8,079 bases of DNA. Source: DASZTV01 sp036268405. GTDB taxonomy: Bacteria > Actinomycetota > Actinomycetes > JAFAQI01. The notes beneath the pieces are model-generated. The model was not told the DNA's origin. It ran no database searches and was given only the letters and a program-made list of their open reading frames with translations. The position numbers were made by a program, and so were the translations under genes. Shown piece after piece: positions 1 through 6,288 of this stretch; the first letter of the stretch is position 1, and each line of letters opens with the position of its first letter. The stretch spans positions 1 through 8,079 of the forward strand of contig DATAUF010000006.1 in assembly GCA_036268405.1 (NCBI GenBank). The letters are read 5' to 3'.

Positions 1-266
1 GAGCGCCGCCAGTTCTCGGTGGAGAAGGCGTACGCCGACAGCCACTTCACCCCGACCTCGATGGCACCTTCGACGACGTCGAACAGGGAGCTCTCACCCT
101 GTTCGTGCCCGGCAGTGCGCGGCAGCCCGCGCTGCTTCGCCCAGCGTCCGTTGCCGTCCATCACCATGGCGACGTGCCTCGGCACGAGGTCCGCCGGAAT
201 CCTCGGCGGCTTCGCGCCCGAGGGATGTGGCGCCGGCGGCCGGATTGCGCGAGCGGCGCGGCTCAT
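1..266 (-). CDS. uppS: Isoprenyl transferase (polyprenyl diphosphate synthase), N-terminal part; runs off the left edge
   Basis: Cis-prenyltransferase that condenses isopentenyl diphosphate units into the undecaprenyl/decaprenyl diphosphate carrier for peptidoglycan and other wall polymers; it acts at the cytoplasmic face of the membrane. The 88 visible residues carry the family signature MDGNGRWA (residues 36-43), with the catalytic Asp37 and the diphosphate-binding Gly-Asn-Gly-Arg loop, then TAGHEQG (51-57) and YAFSTENWRR (79-88), the second conserved block. The C-terminal two thirds lie outside the window. Residues 1-28 are a basic, proline-rich tail. An ATG at 266 is chosen, but an in-frame GTG at 278 is also possible and is directly preceded by an in-frame TAG. 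Neither has a strong Shine-Dalgarno. The response regulator stop is only 27-39 bases upstream, so this gene probably shares the two-component transcript. In many actinobacteria uppS directly follows recO; here it does not. Confidence 0.93.
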   Translation of the reverse strand, partial: MSRAARAIRPPAPHPSGAKPPRIPADLVPRHVAMVMDGNGRWAKQRGLPRTAGHEQGESSLFDVVEGAIEVGVKWLSAYAFSTENWRR

Positions 267-305
267 TGCCGCGCGCACCTATCCGACGTGATCACGCAGC
301 GAACG

Positions 306-986
306 CTACTGCGGACCGCCGCCCGCGCCGTCCCCGCGACCGGGCTGAACCAGACCGGACTCGTACGCCCGGACAACCGCCTGCACCCTGTCACGACAGT
401 CGAGCTTCGCGAGCAGTGAGCCGACATGAGATTTGACCGTCGCCTCCCCCAAATAGAGCTCGGTCGCGATTTCGGCGTTCGACAGACCGCGCGCGATGAG
501 TCGCAGAACCTCGGTCTCTCGCTGGCTGAGCACAGGCAGATCGGGCACCGTGCCCACCAACGGTCGACTGGTGAACTCCGCGATCAGTCGCCGCGTCACC
601 GATGGTGCGAGCAGCGCCTCCCCGCGCGCGACCACGCGGATGCCGGCCACGAGGTCTTCCGGCGGGGCATCCTTCAACAGGAACCCACTCGCTCCGGCAC
701 GCAAGGCATCGAAGACGTACTCGTCCAGGTCGTACGTCGTCAGGATCAGCACCGCGACCCGACCGCCGCCTGCAGTAATCCGCCGGGTCGCCTCGATGCC
801 GTCGACGCGAGGCATCCGGATGTCCATCAGTACGACGTCCGGAGTGAGCTGTCGGGTCGCCGAGACTGCCTCCGCTCCGTCGGCCGCCTCCCCCACGACC
901 TCCAACCCGGGCTCGGCATCGAGCAGCTTGCGAAAGCCGGCCCGAACGAGCGCCTGGTCGTCTGCAATCAGCAATCGCAACGTCAT
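306..986 (-). CDS. NarL/LuxR-type two-component response regulator
   Basis: DNA-binding response regulator of 226 residues, full length for the family. The receiver domain (about 3-120) has the acidic pair Asp9/Asp10, phospho-acceptor Asp55 in VVLMDIRMP, switch Thr83/Thr84 and the invariant Lys105 in FLLKDAPPEDL. A linker (about 125-150) leads to a LuxR-type helix-turn-helix (about 154-208) with LSQRETEVLRLIARGLSN and the recognition region EATVKSHVGSLLAKL. It ends in a short Gly-rich tail of no known role. Its ATG overlaps the kinase stop codon as ATGA (983-986), so translation is probably coupled and the kinase is almost certainly its partner. All key residues are present. The target genes cannot be read from the sequence; the kinase promoter and the divergent secreted-protein gene are the obvious candidates. 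Confidence 0.96.
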   Translation of the reverse strand: MTLRLLIADDQALVRAGFRKLLDAEPGLEVVGEAADGAEAVSATRQLTPDVVLMDIRMPRVDGIEATRRITAGGGRVAVLILTTYDLDEYVFDALRAGASGFLLKDAPPEDLVAGIRVVARGEALLAPSVTRRLIAEFTSRPLVGTVPDLPVLSQRETEVLRLIARGLSNAEIATELYLGEATVKSHVGSLLAKLDCRDRVQAVVRAYESGLVQPGRGDGAGGGPQ

Positions 987-2185
987 CGTTCGGAAGCAGC
1001 TTTCGCGCGGTTCACCGGAAGCCGCGCATGCACGCGGAAACCTGGCCCGGGCTCACACGCTCCCACTTCGAGCGTCCCGTCATAGAGGGCCACCCGCTCA
1101 CGCATCCCGATCAAGCCGTGGCCACCTGCCGGCAACGATGCAGTGGCCGCGCCGTCGTCAACAATCTCGAGATCGAGCGCGCCGGCCACCCATGCGATAC
1201 GCACCTTCGCCGCGCTCGCCGCCGCGTGCTTGACGACGTTGGTCAGCGACTCCTGCACCACCCGGAAGGCGGCGAGATCAACGCCCGGCGGGAGGCTGTC
1301 GAGCCCGCCGTCGCTCGTGAGCTCAACGCGGACACCGCTCGCGCTCACCTGTTCGACGAGCGAGTCGAGATGCCGCAGCGATGGCTGCGGCGATCTCGAC
1401 GGCGTCTCGTCTGCCCGCCGGATCACCCCGAGAAGGCGGCGCAGCTCGACGAGGGCCTCGCGGCCGGTGTTCTCTACCGACTCGAGTACCCCGGCGGTGC
1501 TTCCCGCGTCACCGTTTCCAACCGCCAGCGCGCGCCGTTCGGCAGAGGCTTGCACGACCATCACCGACAGGCTGTGGGCAACAACGTCGTGCAGCTCTCG
1601 CGCAATCCGGGAACGCTCCTCCATCGTCGCCTCGGCGGCGACCCGACCGCGCTCGAACGCGAGACCATCGGCCCGCGCTCGCTCAATGGCTTCCTGCTCC
1701 CTGCGGCGTCGGAGGGTGTAGCCGATGACCCACGCAAGGATCGTGAAGACAAGCGCGGGAAACACATCGCCTGGCGACTGCCCCACTCCAACTGAGAACA
1801 ACCAACCAGGCAGGATCACGCACGCGACCACGACGGTCGTCCAGAGCTGGCGCCGACCGCGCGGATCAGCGCCGAGGATGTACGAAGCAGCGAGCATCAT
1901 GAGGAACGCCTCGAAGCTCGCCTGGTTCTGCGGGGGGTAGAGCGCGACATCCCACAACGTCACTCCGGCAACGACGAGCACCGCCACCGTCGCGGGCCAG
2001 TAGCGCCGAAAGGCCAGCGGCAACGCCGATCCGATCAGGAAGGCGACGTTGGCGGCAACCGAGCCAGGGAAGGTCTTGCTATGGGGGTTGGTCGCGATGT
2101 CGGCGACGCCGACGACCATCACGAGTAGCGCCCAACTCACGTCCCGCAACGCACGGTTGCGCAGCAGGCCACGGGCGCGATCCAC
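983..2185 (-). CDS. Membrane sensor histidine kinase, HisKA_3 (NarL/DesK-like) class
   Basis: Sensor kinase of 400 residues that autophosphorylates and passes phosphate to the adjacent regulator. The N-terminal half has about six hydrophobic segments (roughly 14-30, 45-57, 62-81, 92-105, 113-132, 140-157) with short loops and no large extracellular domain, suggesting it senses within or at the membrane, as in DesK/LiaS-like kinases (inference). A basic/helical stretch (158-190) leads to the dimerisation/phospho-acceptor motif ERSRIARELHDVVAHS with His199. The ATPase domain shows the N box QESLTNVVKHA (311-321), the DDG motif (343-345) and GHGLIGMRERV (355-365). The start is GTG at 2185: an in-frame TAG lies four codons upstream and there is no ATG in frame nearby. 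An ATG two bases upstream is out of frame. The ribosome binding site is weak. Signal unknown. Confidence 0.95.
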   Translation of the reverse strand: MDRARGLLRNRALRDVSWALLVMVVGVADIATNPHSKTFPGSVAANVAFLIGSALPLAFRRYWPATVAVLVVAGVTLWDVALYPPQNQASFEAFLMMLAASYILGADPRGRRQLWTTVVVACVILPGWLFSVGVGQSPGDVFPALVFTILAWVIGYTLRRRREQEAIERARADGLAFERGRVAAEATMEERSRIARELHDVVAHSLSVMVVQASAERRALAVGNGDAGSTAGVLESVENTGREALVELRRLLGVIRRADETPSRSPQPSLRHLDSLVEQVSASGVRVELTSDGGLDSLPPGVDLAAFRVVQESLTNVVKHAAASAAKVRIAWVAGALDLEIVDDGAATASLPAGGHGLIGMRERVALYDGTLEVGACEPGPGFRVHARLPVNRAKAASER

Positions 2186-2220
2186 ATCTCGAACCTAGCC
2201 AGCGAATGGCGCGTCGATCT

Positions 2221-2257
2221 CCCCCTTGAGGCGGAAAGGGGGTCCCACCCGGGGTGG
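2221..2257. promoter_or_regulatory. Two adjacent inverted repeats between the divergent kinase and secreted-barrel genes
   Basis: The 210-base spacer 2186-2395 holds two perfect dyads side by side. CCCCCTT (2221-2227) pairs with AAGGGGG (2236-2242) across 8 bases. CCACCC (2245-2250) pairs with GGGTGG (2252-2257) around a single G. They lie about 36-72 bases upstream of the kinase GTG and about 140-175 upstream of the barrel-protein ATG. This suits an operator for the kinase operon and possibly the divergent gene. That the neighbouring response regulator binds here is inference. A run of G/C homopolymers in GC-rich DNA could also give such dyads by chance. No convincing -35/-10 pair was identified; TACCTAT near 2333 is the only weak -10-like sequence seen on the plus strand. 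Confidence 0.4.
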
Positions 2258-2395
2258 AACGGCGGTGGCATCCGATTCCTCCTCGCGCGATGCCAGACCC
2301 GTCCTGCGAGGGACGCGACGGGCGGCGCTGCGTACCTATCGTCCCGACGTCACCGACTCAGCGGCCGCAACGGCCACGACCGAAAGGGACGAACA

Positions 2396-2863
2396 ATGCG
2401 CACCCTCCTCGCCACCGTCGCTGCCACCGCAGTTGCCACGACACTCGGCAGCGCCGGCCTGGCGCTTGCCCAGACCGACGAGCCGACCACGGCCGCAATC
2501 GCGATCGTCGCGCACCAGACCGTCGATAAGAACCTCGACCTCGGACACAAGGGCTTCAGCGTGGGCGACCAGGAAATGTCGTCGGGGAAGATCACCAAGG
2601 CGGGCAAGGCCTTCGGCGACACTGACGGCGTGTGTGTGGCGACCTATGTCAATGCCAAGGCGCATGAGCTCTGCACCCAGACCTTCGACCTGCCGGATGG
2701 CTCGATCGCTGCGGTAGGCACCGTGGTCTCCAGTCCGCGCGGTCCCGCGCCGTTCGACTGGGCGATCACCGGCGGCACCGGCCCCTACGCCGGCGCCACC
2801 GGCTTCGTGCACGTCATCCCGGGCAACCGCGCAGTGCACATGACCATCAACGTCACTTACTGA
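2396..2863 (+). CDS. Small secreted allene-oxide-cyclase-like / dirigent-like barrel protein
   Basis: Exported protein of 155 residues. Residues 1-25 form a signal peptide (MRT, long Ala/Val/Leu core, cleavage likely after LALA before QTDEP). The mature part matches the bacterial AOC-barrel-like family: an early beta strand AIAIVAHQT, a DLGHKGFSVGD segment (48-58), a central Cys80/Cys93 pair that could form a disulphide, and the hallmark ITGGTGPYAGATG (124-136). These are calycin-like eight-stranded barrels. Plant relatives (allene oxide cyclase, dirigent proteins) cyclise or guide coupling of small molecules, but the function of bacterial members is not established and no catalysis is claimed. 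The start has a good Shine-Dalgarno AAAGGGA (2383-2389) six bases before ATG. It is divergent from the two-component operon and ends at the hairpin shared with recO. Confidence 0.86.
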   Translation: MRTLLATVAATAVATTLGSAGLALAQTDEPTTAAIAIVAHQTVDKNLDLGHKGFSVGDQEMSSGKITKAGKAFGDTDGVCVATYVNAKAHELCTQTFDLPDGSIAAVGTVVSSPRGPAPFDWAITGGTGPYAGATGFVHVIPGNRAVHMTINVTY

Positions 2864-2871
2864 CGATGACG

Positions 2872-2905
2872 GGTTGAGCCCGGTCCGCCAGGACCGGGCT
2901 CAACC
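2872..2905. terminator. Bidirectional hairpin terminator between the barrel-protein gene and recO
   Basis: A perfect 15-bp inverted repeat, GGTTGAGCCCGGTCC (2872-2886) and its exact complement (2891-2905), encloses the 4-base loop GCCA. It starts 8 bases after the stop of the plus-strand gene and covers the last codons and the TGA stop (2900-2902) of recO on the minus strand. There is no T-tract on either side, as is common for actinobacterial intrinsic terminators. The symmetrical position between convergent genes supports termination from both directions. Confidence 0.8.
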
Positions 2906-3646
2906 GCGTTCCACGAGGCGCAGCGACCGAAGACCGCGCTCCAAGTGCCACTGCAGGTAGGCCGCGACAACGCCGCTGGCCTCACGCTGCACCTTCGCGG
3001 TGGCGGCGTCTGCGATCCCCCAGTCGCCGCCCATCAACGCGTTCATCAGCTGCAGCGTCTCGGCCGACACCATCGGTGCGCCGGGCGGGCGATGCTCGTT
3101 GCACACCACACCGCCCGCGGCGACGACGAAGGCGCGGTGCGGACCGGGCTCGTCGCAGCGGGCACACACGTCGAGCACCGGCTCATAGCCGGAGATCGCG
3201 AGAGCCCGCAGGATGAAGGCGTCCAGCACCAGCGACGACCCATGGGCGCCCTCAGCAAGCGCTCGCAGCGCTCCGAGCGTCAGCAGGAACAACCGCAGAG
3301 ACGGCTCACGCTCCTCGGCGGTCAGCCGCTCCGCGGTTTCGAGCACTGCGGTCCCGGCGGTGTATCGCCCGTAGTCCGCGACGATCGCCTCGCCGTACGG
3401 CGCGAGTGTCTCGGCCTGCGTGACGATGTCGAGTCCGGAGTGTCCCTCGACGTTGGCCGTGTGCAACTGCAGATCGACGTGCATGAACGGCTCGACGCGC
3501 GCGCCGAACTTCGACCCGGTCCGCCGGACGCCCTTCGCGACCGCTCGCACCCGGCCGTTGCGCCGGGTAAGCAGCGTGACGATGCGGTCAGCCTCGCCCA
3601 GCTTCTGGGTACGAAGGACGATCGCCTCGTCGCGATACAGCGGCAC
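2900..3646 (-). CDS. recO: DNA repair protein RecO
   Basis: Recombination mediator of the RecFOR pathway that helps load RecA on SSB-coated DNA and anneals strands; cytoplasmic. At 248 residues it has the usual length. The N-terminal OB-fold (1-80) has the typical start LYRDEAIVLRTQKLGEADRIV and VRAVAKGVRR (33-42). The helical middle is followed by the zinc-binding loop C161-A-R-C164 and C182-N-E-H185; relatives I recall usually have a fourth Cys where His185 stands here. It ends in a helical segment with WHLERGLRSLRLVERG. The start is GTG at 3646 with GGAGAG about 10 bases upstream. It is divergent from the sedolisin gene across 132 bases, so it needs its own promoter there, being cut off from era. 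Its stop codon lies inside a terminator hairpin. Confidence 0.96.
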   Translation of the reverse strand: MPLYRDEAIVLRTQKLGEADRIVTLLTRRNGRVRAVAKGVRRTGSKFGARVEPFMHVDLQLHTANVEGHSGLDIVTQAETLAPYGEAIVADYGRYTAGTAVLETAERLTAEEREPSLRLFLLTLGALRALAEGAHGSSLVLDAFILRALAISGYEPVLDVCARCDEPGPHRAFVVAAGGVVCNEHRPPGAPMVSAETLQLMNALMGGDWGIADAATAKVQREASGVVAAYLQWHLERGLRSLRLVERG

Positions 3647-3692
3647 ACTGTCGATTCTCTCCGCCGCAGGCCCGATCGACCGGCTGCGCGTT

Positions 3693-3707
3693 GGGCGAGT
3701 TTCGCCC
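3693..3707. promoter_or_regulatory. Short inverted repeat in the recO / sedolisin divergent spacer
   Basis: GGGCGA (3693-3698) and TCGCCC (3702-3707) form a perfect 6-bp dyad with a 3-base centre GTT. It lies in the 132-base spacer (3647-3778) that must hold promoters for recO and the protease. It could be an operator for either gene, but a 6-bp dyad is close to chance in GC-rich DNA. No clear -35/-10 elements could be assigned in this spacer. Confidence 0.22.
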
Positions 3708-3778
3708 TGGTAGCCGGGTACCGTTTGGATTCCCAGCAGTTCCGGTCAACAGAGCCGGTCGAGAGCGAGGCATCCACC

Positions 3779-6268
3779 GTGATCCGGCCGATGCTCGTAC
3801 GCCTGTCGCGCGGGTGCGCCGCCGTCGGCACCGGGGTGCTCGTGGCCGGCCTCTTGACCACCGCACCGGCGGCTGCATCCGGGCCGTCCACCACCGTCAC
3901 GGTGCTCCTCAAGGCCCCCGACCCGGCGCGCCTTGCCGAACTCGCTGATGCGACCGGCGACAACCATGTCCAGCGGGTGCACGAGCTCGATGCTGTCCTG
4001 CCGTCCGCGGCCGCCCACGAGACGGTGCGGTCCGCGCTGGATGCGGCCGGCTTCACGATCGGACACCAGACCGCATGGACGATCCAGGCATCAGCGCCGG
4101 AATCGATCGTCGACGCGACCTTCGGCGCGCTCAGCGGTCTGGTCGGCCGCGCCAGGCTGCAAGGCGTGCTGCCCGCGATCCCGGCGAGCATCTCCGCCGT
4201 CGCCGCCGCCGTCCTCCCCGCAACGGGGACACCACCACTTTTCGATCAGCACGTCAGCAACCTCGACGGTCCTGACTTCCGCAACGCCTACACGCCGCCC
4301 CTGACCTCGCCCAAAGAGGGCAGCGACAAGAACGGGCAGCTGACGATCGCGTCGCTGCAGTTCGCCGGATGGAACGACAGCGACCTGAGCGCGTACGCCG
4401 CGCAGCCGTCGGTCAACGTCAAGCCCGACCCGGTGGCGAGCGGGCAGTACAAGCAGCTCGCCGACCACGGCAGCAAGATCCCGGCGGCGACCGCGACGCT
4501 CGACGAGGAGGTCGACCTCGACCAGGAGGTGCTGCTGTCGACGGCCCCCCACGCCAAGCAGCGGGCGTACTTCGACACCAACAGCAGCAACGGCTACGTC
4601 CAGGCCCTCAGCCAGGTCCTCGCCGATGTCACTGCGGGTCAGGGCAAGTCGGCCGACGGCGGCGACCCGAAGATCGTCGCACTCACCACGTCGTGGGGCG
4701 CGTGCGAGGACGCATTCGAAAGCGAGTTCCCCGGCGACAGCATCAACGCCGTCGAGACGGTGCTCGAGGCGCTCAACGCAGCCGGCGTCACGATCTTCGC
4801 GGCATCAGGCGACGACGGCGTCTACGACTGCGCCACCAGCAACCTTCATAGCCAGCTCGCTCGGATCTCGGTCGACTATCCGGCGAGCTCGCCGCATGTC
4901 GTCGCGGTGGGCGGCACGAAGCTCACACCGGTCGGCGGCATCGCGGCGAATGACGGCACGAACTGGGCGGAGAGGGGCTGGACCTGCGCCGGCACCGGCC
5001 CGAGCCTGACCAGCTGCACCGCCGCCAAAGGCAGTGGCGGATCGGGTGGCGGCGAGTCCGACACCTTCGCAATGCCGGCGTACCAGAGCAGCGGGATCGG
5101 CCACGACCCGTTCAAGACCTCGACGGGCGAGAAGGGTGACTTCGGAACCCAGCCGCACCGACTGGTTCCCGACATCGCGGTCGCAGGCGATCCCCGTACC
5201 GGCTTCCAGATCCTGACAAGCGACCCGAAGTACGACACCTGTCACCCGACGCTGCTCCACCCCTGCGACCCAAAGACCAGTCCGGGGACGCACATCGTCG
5301 GCGGGACGAGCATGTCCTCACCTCTTGCGGCCGCCCTGTTCACCAACATGCTCGCGTCGACCGGCGCGACCAGCGGCGTCGGCGACATCCACGGCGCGCT
5401 CTATTCGGCGTACGCCGCAAAGAGCAGCGCCTTCCGCGACCCGACTACGGGGACCAACGGGAACCAGGCCGATGTCGACCGCCACGCGGCGTCCAAGGCC
5501 GCCGCAGAGCTGCCGGTGAAGGCGCGGGCCGGCTACGACACGGTCACGGGCCTGGGCGCTCCGCTATGGACGCTGCTGACGCCGTACGTGTTCTCGCCGA
5601 AGGCGCCGAAAGCACACGCCTCGATCGTCCTGGCAAGTCCGCATCAGCGCAGCCGCACCAACCGGGTACGCGTCGGTTGGCACGCCACGGTTCCGGCGAA
5701 GGCTCTCGTGGCCGCCAGCGCGAGGGTCGTGGTGACCCGGCTCGGTGAGACGAAGCCGGTCTACGTGCGCAAGCAGGCTCCGCCTTCGGGCTCGCATCAC
5801 TTCAAGGGCGCGCCCGGCGCCAACTATGTCGTGACGGTGACCGAGACAGACCTCGCGGGCAAGAAGACGGCGGCTGCGTCGCAGCTGCTGCCAGTTCCGT
5901 ACGACGACGCTTCCTTTCGCTTGTCCGGCGCCTGGCATCGGGTCAAGAACAAGGCGGACCTCGGCGGTTCTCAGGCGCAGACGGCGTCGGCCGGTGCCTC
6001 CGCGACCATCACGGCACGAGGCCGTCGCTATCTGCTGCTCGTGCACACGGGCCCGACGTACGGGAAGCTTGCGGTCCTCGTCGGCAAGACGCGGGTGCAT
6101 ACCTTCGACCTGTTCAGCGCCTCGCCCGGACACAAGGTGCTCGATGTCTTCGGCTCGAAGAGTGCGACGCGAAAGGCGCGAACCCTGACGTTCCGCTGCA
6201 CGGGCCGCCGAGGCGACTTCTCCAGCGGTTCGACCGTGGATGTCGACGGGCTCGACGTCCTGCACTGA
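3779..6268 (+). CDS. Secreted sedolisin/kumamolisin-type serine-carboxyl protease (S53) with C-terminal beta-domain extension
   Basis: Exported acid-type endopeptidase of 829 residues. A signal peptide (1-34, cleavage near APAAA-SG) is followed by an activation prodomain (about 37-155) with the family pattern HETVRSALDAAGF and ESIVDATFGAL. The catalytic domain (about 160-603) contains Glu244 and Asp248 in EEVDLDQEV, the oxyanion Asp345 in AASGDDG and nucleophile Ser511 in GGTSMSSP. A calcium site is probable around Asp554 and Asp587 (AGYDTVTGLGAP). Cys309/351, 403/413 and 488/496 could form disulphides. Residues about 605-705 look like an Ig/Fn3-type strand-rich domain. Residues 706-829 resemble a galactose-binding-like beta domain (SGAWHRV, VHTGPTYGKLAVLV). 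No LPXTG anchor is seen. The start is GTG with GAGG (3767-3770) eight bases upstream; the ATG at 3791 lacks one. The reading frame stays open far upstream, antisense to recO, but that part is not coding. Confidence 0.94.
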   Translation: MIRPMLVRLSRGCAAVGTGVLVAGLLTTAPAAASGPSTTVTVLLKAPDPARLAELADATGDNHVQRVHELDAVLPSAAAHETVRSALDAAGFTIGHQTAWTIQASAPESIVDATFGALSGLVGRARLQGVLPAIPASISAVAAAVLPATGTPPLFDQHVSNLDGPDFRNAYTPPLTSPKEGSDKNGQLTIASLQFAGWNDSDLSAYAAQPSVNVKPDPVASGQYKQLADHGSKIPAATATLDEEVDLDQEVLLSTAPHAKQRAYFDTNSSNGYVQALSQVLADVTAGQGKSADGGDPKIVALTTSWGACEDAFESEFPGDSINAVETVLEALNAAGVTIFAASGDDGVYDCATSNLHSQLARISVDYPASSPHVVAVGGTKLTPVGGIAANDGTNWAERGWTCAGTGPSLTSCTAAKGSGGSGGGESDTFAMPAYQSSGIGHDPFKTSTGEKGDFGTQPHRLVPDIAVAGDPRTGFQILTSDPKYDTCHPTLLHPCDPKTSPGTHIVGGTSMSSPLAAALFTNMLASTGATSGVGDIHGALYSAYAAKSSAFRDPTTGTNGNQADVDRHAASKAAAELPVKARAGYDTVTGLGAPLWTLLTPYVFSPKAPKAHASIVLASPHQRSRTNRVRVGWHATVPAKALVAASARVVVTRLGETKPVYVRKQAPPSGSHHFKGAPGANYVVTVTETDLAGKKTAAASQLLPVPYDDASFRLSGAWHRVKNKADLGGSQAQTASAGASATITARGRRYLLLVHTGPTYGKLAVLVGKTRVHTFDLFSASPGHKVLDVFGSKSATRKARTLTFRCTGRRGDFSSGSTVDVDGLDVLH

Positions 6269-6288
6269 CGCGAGTGCGCCGCCAGCCG

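Noticed and set aside
287..296. Perfect 10-base palindrome CGTGATCACG between the response regulator and uppS.
   Set aside because: About eight such palindromes are expected by chance in a window this size, and no second copy was seen; not enough to call an operator.
426..1795. Several plus-strand open frames of 190-255 codons opposite the response regulator and kinase.
   Set aside because: They are fully antisense to intact, motif-complete genes, and their translations are Arg/Pro/Ser-rich without family features.
2336..2839. A 167-codon minus-strand frame opposite the secreted barrel protein.
   Set aside because: The plus-strand frame has a signal peptide, a good ribosome site and the AOC-like motif; the opposite frame has none.
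2945..3778. The sedolisin frame is open for a further 278 codons upstream, giving an apparent 1107-residue protein.
   Set aside because: This stretch is antisense to the well-supported recO gene and the spacer. The signal peptide and ribosome site place the real start at 3779. Long open frames opposite real genes are common in GC-rich DNA.
5026..5059. Gly/Ser-rich stretch in the sedolisin (residues 417-426) as a possible domain linker or repeat.
   Set aside because: S53 proteases normally carry a Gly-rich loop before the F-x-x-P-x-Y/W-Q motif, so this is part of the catalytic domain.
5564..6265. A 233-codon open frame on the minus strand opposite the sedolisin C-terminus.
   Set aside because: Arg-rich, low-complexity translation with no recognisable motif; it mirrors the codon structure of the plus-strand gene and is a shadow.
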